Shown here one piece after another: positions 17,105-25,491 of a stretch of DNA of 64,000 bases. The DNA is from DASSJT01 sp035691065. GTDB lineage: Bacteria > Actinomycetota > Actinomycetes > Actinomycetales > Dermatophilaceae. The translations under genes were made by a program, and so were the position numbers. The notes beneath the pieces are model-generated. The model was not told the origin of the DNA. It did not search any database and saw only the letters and a program-made list of their open reading frames with translations. Position 1 is the stretch's first letter. Each line of letters opens with the position of its first letter. The stretch spans positions 1 through 64,000 of the forward strand of contig DASSJT010000110.1 of the NCBI GenBank assembly GCA_035691065.1. The letters run 5' to 3'.

Positions 17105-17440
17105 ATGGAGAAGTCCTCTTTGACCGCGCTCGCCCGGGAACAGCTGAAGCTTGCGAGGCAGGCTCCGAGTGGGCGAAGCGCCGACACCGTCTACGGCGGC
17201 CACGAGAAGGTACTGCGACAGACCGTTATCGCCCTGACCGCAGGGCGCACTCTCGACGAGCACGCGAGCCCGGGCGAGGCCACCGTGCACGTCTTGGTGG
17301 GTCGGGTTCGCCTCAACGGCGGCGGCCATGGTTGGGAGGGCTCACCCGGAGACCTCCTCATCGTTCCGAGCGCTCGCCACTCGCTGGAGGCTCTCGAAGA
17401 CTCCGCGGTGCTTCTGACCGTCGCCAAGCTCGGCTCGTAG
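17105..17440 (+). CDS. cupin-domain protein
   Basis: A 111-residue single-cupin barrel. Motif 1 is represented by GRTLDEHASPGEATVHVLVGRV and motif 2 by GSPGDLLIVPSARHSLEALED, including the His of motif 2, so a metal site is plausible (LDEH, ATVHV, ARHSL). Small cupins of this type act as sensors or isomerases; the function here cannot be assigned. It follows the SLAC1-type gene by 76 nt and is convergent with the large protease gene. Confidence 0.78.
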   Translation: MEKSSLTALAREQLKLARQAPSGRSADTVYGGHEKVLRQTVIALTAGRTLDEHASPGEATVHVLVGRVRLNGGGHGWEGSPGDLLIVPSARHSLEALEDSAVLLTVAKLGS

Positions 17441-17482
17441 CTCACGTTCCAAGGTCCATCGCACCGGGGAGACCCCCCTCTC

Positions 17483-20185
17483 CTAGCAGCTCATGGCCCC
17501 TTTGATCGCGTCGCTGTGGGCGTGCAGGACCGTGGCTTGCTCCGGAGGTATGCCGCTGCCAGTCTTCGCGTCCACCTCGTGGTCGAATGCCTCCAGGACA
17601 TGGCAGGCGGGCGTGGTGTGCCCGCGGCGGCAGTCCCGCTGGGCGTTGCGGAGCTTGGCGGTGAGGCTGTTCGCGAGTCCGTGCGCCAGGCCCAACGACG
17701 AGATGTACGACCCAAGCTCGGCCATTTGTTCGCACGGGTCTGCAGCCACGACCGACATGTCGCGTTGCGCCACGTTGTTGTCGAACGGGATGAGCCGCCA
17801 GTGCTCGATCGGCCCGGTGACGGTGTCCGCGTTGCTGGGGTCTCCGGTTGCTGAGGCGCTGGCCAGGAGGGAGGTTGCGCCTACGACCGGGGGCGACCAG
17901 CTGAACGGGCCGACAACCGTCGCGCCGCCTGAGGGGAGCGGGCCGCTGGCAGCCAGCTGAGGTGTGGCGGTGGCCGACCAGGCGCCCGGCCAGCCGAGCC
18001 CACTTGCCGGGTCGGCGTGGAAGAGCTTCACCGCCGGGTCGGTGGCCGTGCCCGTGCCGCGGTTGCGCACCCGCACGTAGACATAGCCCGGGAAACCGGC
18101 AAGGGGCTCCTGGTGCCCCGCGCCTCCATCGGGGAAATGGCGGTTCCACACATCGGCCGTGGCCGAGAAGTCGGTCAGGTAGGGCTCGTACGTGCCGGCG
18201 CGGCCGTCGTCGATGTAGACGTCGACCTCCGGCGGCGCGCCTGGATCGGTCGTCGGGGCGCCCGCAGGACGGAAGAGGCCCTGGACCTCGAACGCCCAGC
18301 GAATGACCTTGTGGTACGCACCGCCGGTCAGTCCCTCGGTTGTCCAGTCCAGGGCGTCCGTGGCCATGAGGCGCGTGCACCAGGCGTCCGCGGTCCCGGG
18401 ATTCGTCATGGGCGTCAGATCGCCCACACCGCGGAGGATGAGGTAGGTGACCACGCGCGATGCGAGTCGGCGCCGGCTCAGGTCGGGGGAGTCGCCGCCG
18501 ATCGCCCGGTAGATCCTGAAGTGGCTCGTGGCCAGGATCTCCTCACTGCTGTAGCCCCCGACGTCGTTGGCGCCGCCCCAGCCCCAGCCGGTGGCCACAT
18601 CGCGGTTCATCCAGCGGATCGGGCGGAACGGGGTGTAGCGGAACCGCTCCACCATCCCCAGCTCGCGGAGCAGGGACTCAGGGTCGCTCTGGATGCCGGC
18701 GAGTCCATCGCCGGCGCTGTGCGCGAAGCCGAAGTTGGGGGAGTCGACGTGGTCCCAGAGGATGCCGTGACCACCGATCTCGTGCCAGTGGACGTACTTG
18801 TCCACTGCGCGTCCGAGCGGATTGGCGGTGTCCGCCAGGTTCGCGAGGCAGTACCCCACGAGCCCGATCCCGTCACCCTGCGCATCACCCCCGCAGAACG
18901 CATTGATCTCGATGCCGTTGGGGTCGCCGAAACTGGCCCGGTGGTCCACGTGCACCGGGAAGGCCGTGCCGTCGAAATAAGTGTCGCGGTCGAACCCGAG
19001 GTCTTCGACGACCGCGAAGAAGCTGTTCGCGTGGTAATAGGCACTCACTGCGGCAAAGTCGTTCGTCCGCGAGATGTAGTCGAAGTCGGCTCCAGCGGCC
19101 TCGGAGGGAGGTGGGATCGCGGGGGCGTCGTCGTCCGAGAGCATCACATTGGCTCCCACGAGCGACTGGATGCCCGCAATCGGAGCGGCCAGCCCCTCCA
19201 GCGTGACATCGTCACGAAGCGGGTCGAGCGTGGTGGCAGGCTGGTCGGCGGTGTTGGTGAGCACGCCCGTCGAAGTGATCGGGTCGTAGGTGAAGACGAG
19301 GCCGTTGACGCCCGCGATGAGCGCCCGCAGCCAGAGGACTGCCTTGGTCTCGACCTCGATGAGGGCACGCCAGTTGAGGCTTTCGAACCCGGCGAAGGGA
19401 AGCGTGAACACGACCTCCGTGACCAGGTAGTCTCCGCCCGGCCGGATGCTGTCCGGCACCGGGGGCAGGGGAAGCGTGGGCTCGACATCGTCCCGCTCCA
19501 GGTCGAGGGGCTCCCCCCGGCCGCCCTCCGGCCTCCCATGCTGGCGTTCTGCCGGGTCGTAGCGGTAGATGAAGAAGCGCCCTTGGTTCACTCGCAGCCG
19601 ACCCCCGTCAGCCACGCCTGTGGGCAGTTCGCCACCTCGTTCACGGCCAGCCGAGAGGCCGAGGGCGTCGCCCACCATTCGGTCCGCCTCGGACTGCTCC
19701 GAGCTCTCGCCCAGGTCGCGGGACCGCCGCTCCGCGATGGCGAGAAGGTCTCGCCAAGGGGCGACGGCCTCGCCCGACGGCATCTCGGCACGGACCCCGG
19801 CGAGCGTCGTGCTCGTGCTCTCGACCACGCGGTTGGGTCGCCCGGCGACGGTAACCGTGACGCCGGTCCGCCACACCGGCACGTTGAGGTAGGTCTGGGC
19901 GAACGCGAACGTCGTGCTGTCGAACTGACGCTTCTCCTCGACCAGCCGGTAGGACTCGCCCTCGGCTCGTGGCTCGGTGTACTCCGCGCGCTCGTCCGGG
20001 CTGCGCAGCGCCTCCTCGCTGATGTCGAGCACGCCCGCATGCGCGCGCAGGTACTCCACCGCGGCGCGGCGTTGGTCACCCTCACCCGTCTGCCACTGCT
20101 CCTGCCCGTGCAAGATCTGGCGCACCCTTCCCTCGTCGTCGACCGACACGTGCGCCCTCAGGTCGGGGCGGTACTCGTTCTGCAT
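17483..20185 (-). CDS. large HExxH metalloprotease-like protein, no signal peptide
   Basis: A 900-residue protein of no family I can name exactly. A fungalysin/thermolysin-like propeptide-type region seems to occupy about residues 1-330. The zinc motif HEIGGH is at about 468-473, followed by WDHVDSPNFGFAHSAGD, whose HSAGD may supply further ligands. A beta-rich domain (about 640-790, YVYVRVRNRGTGTATDPAVK) resembles CARDB-type adhesion modules. The last 100 residues are helical with several Cys. No signal peptide or lipobox is seen, odd for this type. AAGGAGG about 9 nt upstream fixes ATG 20185 over the longer frame at 20209. An octamer copy (17548) forces a rare ATA codon. Confidence 0.7.
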   Translation of the reverse strand: MQNEYRPDLRAHVSVDDEGRVRQILHGQEQWQTGEGDQRRAAVEYLRAHAGVLDISEEALRSPDERAEYTEPRAEGESYRLVEEKRQFDSTTFAFAQTYLNVPVWRTGVTVTVAGRPNRVVESTSTTLAGVRAEMPSGEAVAPWRDLLAIAERRSRDLGESSEQSEADRMVGDALGLSAGRERGGELPTGVADGGRLRVNQGRFFIYRYDPAERQHGRPEGGRGEPLDLERDDVEPTLPLPPVPDSIRPGGDYLVTEVVFTLPFAGFESLNWRALIEVETKAVLWLRALIAGVNGLVFTYDPITSTGVLTNTADQPATTLDPLRDDVTLEGLAAPIAGIQSLVGANVMLSDDDAPAIPPPSEAAGADFDYISRTNDFAAVSAYYHANSFFAVVEDLGFDRDTYFDGTAFPVHVDHRASFGDPNGIEINAFCGGDAQGDGIGLVGYCLANLADTANPLGRAVDKYVHWHEIGGHGILWDHVDSPNFGFAHSAGDGLAGIQSDPESLLRELGMVERFRYTPFRPIRWMNRDVATGWGWGGANDVGGYSSEEILATSHFRIYRAIGGDSPDLSRRRLASRVVTYLILRGVGDLTPMTNPGTADAWCTRLMATDALDWTTEGLTGGAYHKVIRWAFEVQGLFRPAGAPTTDPGAPPEVDVYIDDGRAGTYEPYLTDFSATADVWNRHFPDGGAGHQEPLAGFPGYVYVRVRNRGTGTATDPAVKLFHADPASGLGWPGAWSATATPQLAASGPLPSGGATVVGPFSWSPPVVGATSLLASASATGDPSNADTVTGPIEHWRLIPFDNNVAQRDMSVVAADPCEQMAELGSYISSLGLAHGLANSLTAKLRNAQRDCRRGHTTPACHVLEAFDHEVDAKTGSGIPPEQATVLHAHSDAIKGAMSC

Positions 20186-20440
20186 CGCGCTCTCCTCCTT
20201 GGTTCCCAACTCGGCACGCGGCGGTGAGTGGTTCCGAACAGCAGCAGATCAGGTCAAGCCTGTCCGGACGCGCGTCCCCGTAGCTGGTCCGAGACGATCC
20301 CCCGAGCCACAGACCTCCTGCTCTCAAGGGTCGCACTGCGGACCCGCGCAGTCACCTGGTTGAGACAACTTGGGGCCTGGCCGACGACCGTCGCCGGACC
20401 CTGGTCGGGAGGACCTCTCTGATCTCGGTCTCCGGCCGTC

Positions 20441-21670
20441 CTAGGTCGCTTTGCTCCTCAGGTATCGCTGCTCCGGGATGCTCGTCGCCAGCCGGGCCGC
20501 CAAGGCGTAGGCAGCCCGGGCCTCCTCGACTCGTCCGTCCATCTCGAGCAGGTGCGCCCGGACCGCATGGAGCCTGTGCTGGCGTCGCAGGCTTGGGTCG
20601 TCGAGCAGTGGCTCGATCATGGCAAGAGCGGCAGCCGGGCCGTCGACGTTCGCGACCGCGACGGCGTGGTTGAGCGAGACCACCGGGCTGGGTGTCAGTG
20701 CCTGCAGCATGCGATACAGCACCTCGATCTGGGCCCAGTCGGTCGCGGCGGCGTCGGCCGCTTCCGCGTGGATGGCCGCAATCGCAGCCTGCAGCTGGTA
20801 GGGGCCCACCGGGCCGGTCGGCAGCGCACCCTCGACCAGCCCAACCCCCTCCGCGATGAGCGCCTGGTCCCACAGCGACCGGTCTTGGTCGGCCAGCGGC
20901 ACGAGCGAGCCGTCGGGCAGGGTGCGAGCCGCTCGTCGGGCATGGGACAGCAGCATCAGCGCAAGCAGACCGCTGACCTCACCGGCCGCGGGCAGGTGCT
21001 GATGCAGCTGCCGGGTCAGGCGGATGGCCTCAGCGGCGAGCGGCGGATCTGTCAACCCGGCCCCCGTGGTAGCGGTATGTCCCTCGGTGAAGACCAGGTA
21101 GAGCACCTGCGCAACGGCCGCCACCCGGTCGGGCAGGTCCTGCGCGGTGGGGACGCGGAACCGCGCGCCCACCTGCCGGAGTCGCGACTTCGCGCGGCTG
21201 ATCCGCTGCGCCATCGTCGCCTCCGGCACCAGGAACGCCCGGGCGATCTGGGCCGTGCTCAGTCCGGCCACGGCACGGAGGGTGAGTGCAACTTGGGAGG
21301 GGCGTGACAGCGCCGGGTGGCAGCACAGGAAGAGCAGACTCAGCGAGTCGTCCCGCTCACTCCCATGGTCTGCGTCGGCTGGCGCCGACAGGAACCGGTC
21401 GGAGGGGGTATGCCGGCTGACCAGCTGCTCGCGGTCGGCCCGAGCCTGCTCCGACCGCCATTGGTCCACCAGGCGGCGAGAGGCCACCCTGATCAGCCAG
21501 GCCCGGGGGTTGTCGGGAACCCCGTCGGCCGGCCACTGGCGCGCAGCGGCCAGCAGCGCTTCCTGGGCCGCATCCTCCGCGGCGTCGAAGTCGCCGTAGC
21601 GGCGCACGAGCGCAGCCAGGACGTGCGGCGCGCAGTCACGCCACACGTCCTCGAGGCCCACGGTCGTCAT
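20441..21670 (-). CDS. ECF42-type RNA polymerase sigma factor with C-terminal extension
   Basis: A 409-residue sigma-70 family member of the ECF42 type: region 2 (VLAALVRRYGDFDAAEDAAQEALLAA, then NPRAWLIRVASRRLVDQWR), region 4 (LSRPSQVALTLRAVAGLSTAQIARAFLV) and a long helical, TPR-like C-terminal domain (about 190-409, with SPVVSLNHAVAVA and EEARAAYALAARLA). No anti-sigma factor gene is nearby, as is usual for this group, where the extension is thought to control activity. It lies 10 nt behind a YCII gene on the same strand, the characteristic ECF42 partner. Confidence 0.9.
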   Translation of the reverse strand: MTTVGLEDVWRDCAPHVLAALVRRYGDFDAAEDAAQEALLAAARQWPADGVPDNPRAWLIRVASRRLVDQWRSEQARADREQLVSRHTPSDRFLSAPADADHGSERDDSLSLLFLCCHPALSRPSQVALTLRAVAGLSTAQIARAFLVPEATMAQRISRAKSRLRQVGARFRVPTAQDLPDRVAAVAQVLYLVFTEGHTATTGAGLTDPPLAAEAIRLTRQLHQHLPAAGEVSGLLALMLLSHARRAARTLPDGSLVPLADQDRSLWDQALIAEGVGLVEGALPTGPVGPYQLQAAIAAIHAEAADAAATDWAQIEVLYRMLQALTPSPVVSLNHAVAVANVDGPAAALAMIEPLLDDPSLRRQHRLHAVRAHLLEMDGRVEEARAAYALAARLATSIPEQRYLRSKAT

Positions 21671-21680
21671 CGTGCAGACG

Positions 21681-22073
21681 TCACGAGTCGCTGCCGCCAG
21701 GCCACATCACCGGCCGGAGCTCGACCACCCCGCCCGGCTGGGCGAACACCGCGGCGATCTGCTCGGCGCGTTCTCGGGTGTCACAGTCGATGATGAAGAA
21801 GCCGGCCAGCTGCTCCTTGGTCTCCGCATACGGGCCATCGGTGGCCAGGTGGCCCTCGGGGCTCCACCCGAACAGGGTGGACGACGCGGGGTCGGCCAGG
21901 GCCTCCGCGGTCACGAACTCACCCGAGGCGGAGATCTCGCGCATCAGCGCTTCGAACTGCCGGTCCATCTCCTCATGCTGCTCTTCGGAAAGCGCTCGCC
22001 CTTCAGGGGTATAGCGCTGCGTGGGGTGGCCCCACGGGTCGGGGTTGGAGTGGATCAAGATCACGTACTTCAC
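21681..22073 (-). CDS. YCII-family (DGPF) protein, ECF42 partner
   Basis: A 130-residue YCII-fold protein: KYVILIHSNPDPW at the N-terminus, LATDGPYAETKEQLAGFFIIDCDTRERAEQIAA in the centre (the DGPF-like motif reads DGPYAETKE) and VVELRPVMWPGG at the end. GTG 22073 is supported by AGGAG 8 nt upstream. It is the first gene of a two-gene unit with the ECF42 sigma factor, an association known across actinobacteria and thought to be regulatory or a target of that sigma factor. Compare the orphan YCII gene at 7.7 kb. Confidence 0.88.
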   Translation of the reverse strand: MKYVILIHSNPDPWGHPTQRYTPEGRALSEEQHEEMDRQFEALMREISASGEFVTAEALADPASSTLFGWSPEGHLATDGPYAETKEQLAGFFIIDCDTRERAEQIAAVFAQPGGVVELRPVMWPGGSDS

Positions 22074-22500
22074 CAGGAGACTCCTTCTGGACTCGGGCCG
22101 CCGCACGGTGCCGCGGCCAGGTGATCGGCCATGTCAATGGGCCAGGTACTGAGGACGTCGGAGCCGGGGTCCTCTTCTCGACGCCTCCGGCAGGGCGGTT
22201 TCCCGCTTGCCACAGTCCTGGTCAGCCTTCTCGCGGTGGAGCCTCACCCTCGCGGGGCACGTCGACGTCCACGTTTCGGATCATCATGGGCGCCATCCTG
22301 TCCGAGATCCCGTCCCGCCCGCCTCTTGCGAGCCGCGATCGGCCGGCCCACAGCCTTGGGCTGGTCGGCAGGCCCTTTGGCCCTTACCGGAGTTCGCACC
22401 GTCAGGCTCCACTGGAGCCGGCGACCCACCGTGGGCGCCTGCCGTGGCGCTCAGAGGTGGCTCGGTCGCCAGCGAACTCGGTCTCAGCAAGGAGGCCATC
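22074..22500. other. divergent intergenic region, 427 nt
   Basis: Between the YCII-sigma unit and the GerMN lipoprotein gene. No gene or strong hairpin is seen. It should hold promoters for both directions; AAGGAGG just before 22501 is the lipoprotein ribosome binding site. Confidence 0.4.
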
Positions 22501-23427
22501 ATGAGGGGCACTCGAACCGTACGGCGGGCTGTGGTCGCAGGCACTGCCGTGGCCGCGCTTCTGACTCCGGCAGCGTGCGGCAACGGAGGCCAGACGTCAC
22601 CGGCACCAGGCACGACCAGCGCGACGAGCACAGTCGCGCCCACACCCACCACGACCACCAGCACCTCGCCCACGGCGACGTCCACGACGGGCCAGCTCAC
22701 CGGCATACCGGTCTATTGGATCGCCGAGTCGCGGAAGAGCTTCCGGCTGTACCGGGAGTTCCGCTCGGTGCCCAAGGTGAGCGGCGGCACCGTGGCCTCG
22801 GCCATCGCCGCCATGATGCGGCTCAAGCCGCTCGATCCCGACTACATGACACCGTGGCGCCCGCCGTCCAGGCTGACGGTCACCCAGAGCGGCGCGGCCA
22901 TCAAGGTCGACGTGTCCAAGGACGCCTTCACCAACACCCAGGTGGGGAGTGAGCTCGCCGAGCGTGCGCTCCAGCAGCTGGTCTACACCGCCACGGCAGC
23001 CGCGCACGTCGCGGGACACGACGCCACGACCGTCTCGGTCACGGTCAACGGCGGGGGCTACGACGCCTGGGGAGTGATCCGGGTCGGCGCACCGATGCGG
23101 CGGGCTCCGCTGCTGGACGTCCAGGGCCTGGCGTGGGTCACCTCGCCTCAGCAGGGTGAGGTGCGCAAGGCTGGAACCGTGACCTTCACCGGATACGGCA
23201 CGTCGTTCGAGGCGACGTTCGGCTGGAAGGTCACGACTGCGGCCGGTGCCGGCGTGGCGCGGGGCTCCGCGATGGGCGGCACGGGGACCGGGGGCTTTGG
23301 AGCGTTCACCTTCTCGGCTCGCCTCGCGAAGGGGTCATACACGGTGATGGTCTCGACCGACGACCCGTCCGGGGGCGCCTCAGGTCTTGGTCCTGCAACG
23401 GATGACAAGGACTTCACGGTGAACTAG
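22501..23427 (+). CDS. GerMN-domain lipoprotein with Gmad2 domain
   Basis: A 308-residue secreted lipoprotein: basic N-terminus, signal helix and lipobox PAAC (Cys26), then a Thr/Ser/Pro linker (about 30-62). A GerMN domain (about 65-195) shows PVYWIAESRKSFRLYREFR and KVDVSKDAFTN. A Gmad2 immunoglobulin-like domain (about 210-308) shows SPQQGEVRKAGTVTFTGYGTSF. In non-sporulating actinobacteria such proteins (compare LpqB) sit in the envelope, possibly assisting signalling or cell-wall work. AAGGAGG supports ATG 22501. The octamer copy at 22701 encodes Thr-Gly-Ile-Pro with a rare ATA codon. Confidence 0.85.
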   Translation: MRGTRTVRRAVVAGTAVAALLTPAACGNGGQTSPAPGTTSATSTVAPTPTTTTSTSPTATSTTGQLTGIPVYWIAESRKSFRLYREFRSVPKVSGGTVASAIAAMMRLKPLDPDYMTPWRPPSRLTVTQSGAAIKVDVSKDAFTNTQVGSELAERALQQLVYTATAAAHVAGHDATTVSVTVNGGGYDAWGVIRVGAPMRRAPLLDVQGLAWVTSPQQGEVRKAGTVTFTGYGTSFEATFGWKVTTAAGAGVARGSAMGGTGTGGFGAFTFSARLAKGSYTVMVSTDDPSGGASGLGPATDDKDFTVN

Positions 23428-23463
23428 ACCGTGCACCAACGGAATTGGGACAAGGAGGCAACC

Positions 23464-23703
23464 ATGCCCAAGAAGAGGGTCAAGAAGAAGTGGTCAGAGC
23501 TCACGCCGCAGCAGCAGGGGTTGACCGTGGTCGGCGCAGTGATCCAGATCACGTTGCAGGTGCTGGCCCTCCGGGACCTGCGCCAGCGACGGGCCGACGA
23601 GGTCAACGGTCCCAAGTGGGCTTGGGGGGCAGCGACCTTCATCAACACGCTGGGTCCCCTGGCCTACTTCGTCTTCGGCCGCCGGCGCGCAGATCGGCCG
23701 TGA
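23464..23703 (+). CDS. small membrane protein, PLD nuclease N-terminal-like
   Basis: A 79-residue protein with two short hydrophobic segments (about residues 19-36 and 52-70). The pattern RQRRADEVNGPKWAWGAA, INTLGPLAYFVFGRRR resembles the PLDc_N domain found at the N-terminus of some cardiolipin synthases and as stand-alone small proteins. Here there is no phospholipase domain. The N-terminus is strongly basic (MPKKRVKKKW). AAGGAGG upstream fixes ATG 23464. It lies 36 nt after the GerMN gene and 89 nt before the ABC ATPase, on the same strand. Confidence 0.72.
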   Translation: MPKKRVKKKWSELTPQQQGLTVVGAVIQITLQVLALRDLRQRRADEVNGPKWAWGAATFINTLGPLAYFVFGRRRADRP

Positions 23704-23792
23704 CCCTGGTTGCCGTAGGGCGCTCTCGTGCGCGAGGTGACCCGGGCACAAAGGCCCTTCCCGGCATACGGCCAAAGGGCGACGGTCAAGAC

Positions 23793-24701
23793 ATGACGAG
23801 CCCACCGATCGTGGCGACGCACGGCCTCACCAAGCGTTACGGGTCGACCCTCGCCCTGCGCGACCTCGACCTGGAGATCGACCGCGGCGAGGTGTTCGGC
23901 TACCTCGGCCCCAACGGCGCGGGGAAGACGACGACACTGCGCCTGCTGATGGGTCTGCTCAGGCCCACCGCAGGCAGTGCCCAGATCGAGGGCAGGGACA
24001 CCTGGCGGGAGTCGGTCGCGGTGCGCCGCGGCGTGGGCTACCTGTCCGGAGAGCCCGCCCTCTACGGCCGCATGACCGGCGCCCAGCACGTCGAGTACCT
24101 GGGTCACGTGCGCGGGGAGCCGACCCGGACTCGGGCTGAGGCACTCGCCAAGCGGCTCGACCTCGACCTCACGAGACGGGCGCAGGAGCTGTCGAAGGGC
24201 AACCGGCAGAAGCTTGCCGTGGTCCTGGCCCTGATGGCTGCTGCAGACCTGCTCGTCCTCGACGAGCCGACGGGCGGTCTCGACCCGCTCGCCCAGCAGG
24301 AGTTCTACTCCCTGCTGCGCGAGCACACCGGCCGGGGGGGCACCGTCCTGTTGAGCTCACACGTGCTCAGCGAGGTCCAGCGCATTGCCGACCGCGTCGG
24401 CGTGCTGCGCGAGGGCCGGCTGATCGCCGTCGACCGGCTCGACCACCTCCGCGAGCGCTCGCTCCACCACGTCAGGGCGACGTTCGCCGACGAGGTCGGC
24501 CCCGAGGCGTTCTCCGGCCTCAAGGTGCGCGACCTGCGCGTCGAGGACCACGCCCTCGTGTGCAGCGCCCCCGCCGGCACCCTCGATGCCCTGCTCAAGG
24601 AAGTCAGCCGGCATACCATCGTCGACTTCGAGTGCGCGGAGGCCGAGCTGGAGGAGACCTTCCTGGCCTACTACACCGGAGGTGGCCCCGATGCTGCGTA
24701 A
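23793..24701 (+). CDS. ABC transporter ATP-binding protein
   Basis: A 302-residue ATPase of an ABC-2 type exporter. Walker A GPNGAGKTTT (about residues 41-50), signature ELSKGNRQKL in place of the canonical LSGGQ, Walker B DLLVLDEPTGG and a switch His (LLSSHVLSEV) are present; a C-terminal regulatory domain of about 80 residues follows. The LSKGNRQK form is typical of the drug/peptide exporter branch. The ATG is preceded by only a weak ribosome site. The last 11 nt overlap the permease gene, so the pair is translationally coupled. Confidence 0.9.
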   Translation: MTSPPIVATHGLTKRYGSTLALRDLDLEIDRGEVFGYLGPNGAGKTTTLRLLMGLLRPTAGSAQIEGRDTWRESVAVRRGVGYLSGEPALYGRMTGAQHVEYLGHVRGEPTRTRAEALAKRLDLDLTRRAQELSKGNRQKLAVVLALMAAADLLVLDEPTGGLDPLAQQEFYSLLREHTGRGGTVLLSSHVLSEVQRIADRVGVLREGRLIAVDRLDHLRERSLHHVRATFADEVGPEAFSGLKVRDLRVEDHALVCSAPAGTLDALLKEVSRHTIVDFECAEAELEETFLAYYTGGGPDAA

Positions 24702-25491
24702 CGTCTTTCTCAAGACCCTTCACGAGCAGCAGCGCAGCCTGGTCGGCTGGCTGACGGCGGTCGTCGGGATCGTGCTCATGTATGCCGCGATCTGGCCCAG
24801 CATCCGCGACCAGCCGTCGATGAGCGACTTCCTCGACCAGATGCCGGAGGCCTTCCGCTCGCTCTTCGCCAGCAGCGGGGCGGACATGTCCACACCGACC
24901 GGCTACATCCAGATCGAGCTCATGTCCTTCATGGGACCCATCCTGGTCATCCTGTATGCCGTGGTGCAGGGCTCGCGGGGCGTGGCCGGCGAAGAGGACC
25001 GCAGGACGATGGACCTGCTGCTGGCGCAGCCGGTCGGCCGGGTGCGCGTGCTCCTCGAGAAGGGCGCGGCCATGGTGGTCGGCACCGTCCTGCTGGCTGC
25101 CGTGCTCGGGCTCGCGCTCGTGCTGGAGGGCCGGGGGTTCGACATGGAGCTGCCCGCTGACAAGGTTGCGGCCGCGATGACCCACCTGGCCCTGCTGGGG
25201 CTGGTCTTCGGCGCGATCGCGCTTGCCATCGGGGCGGTGTCGGGCAGCCTCGGGCTCAGCCGCGGCGTGCCTGCCGTGGTCGCCGTGGTGGCGTACGTCG
25301 TGAACGGTCTGGGTCCGATGGTCGACTGGCTGGAGCCGCTCCAGAGGTTCTCGCCATTCTACCAGTACATCGGCCACGACCCGCTCCGCACGGGCCTCTC
25401 GGGCCCAGCCATCGGCGTCTCGGTGGCGACCATCGCGGTGCTCATCGCTGTCGCGGCGCTCGGGTTCGTTCGCCGCGATGTCCGCGGCTGA
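24691..25491 (+). CDS. ABC-2 type transporter permease
   Basis: A 266-residue membrane protein with about six helices, the permease for the ATPase encoded upstream. Family layout: N-terminal helix after RNVFLKTLHEQQRSLVGW, a large loop with FLDQMPEAFRSLFASSG, then helices at about 85-105, 125-145, 165-190, 195-210 and 240-260; EEDRRTMDLLLAQPVGRVRVLLEK is the cytoplasmic coupling segment common to these permeases. GGAGGTGG 5 nt before ATG 24691 is a strong ribosome site inside the ATPase gene. It overlaps the P-type ATPase gene by 14 nt. Confidence 0.88.
   Translation: MLRNVFLKTLHEQQRSLVGWLTAVVGIVLMYAAIWPSIRDQPSMSDFLDQMPEAFRSLFASSGADMSTPTGYIQIELMSFMGPILVILYAVVQGSRGVAGEEDRRTMDLLLAQPVGRVRVLLEKGAAMVVGTVLLAAVLGLALVLEGRGFDMELPADKVAAAMTHLALLGLVFGAIALAIGAVSGSLGLSRGVPAVVAVVAYVVNGLGPMVDWLEPLQRFSPFYQYIGHDPLRTGLSGPAIGVSVATIAVLIAVAALGFVRRDVRG

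Noticed and set aside
18017..20227. A plus-strand open frame of about 736 codons opposite the protease gene
   Set aside because: Shadow of the protease gene. Its product has no recognisable domain and a composition typical of antisense frames.
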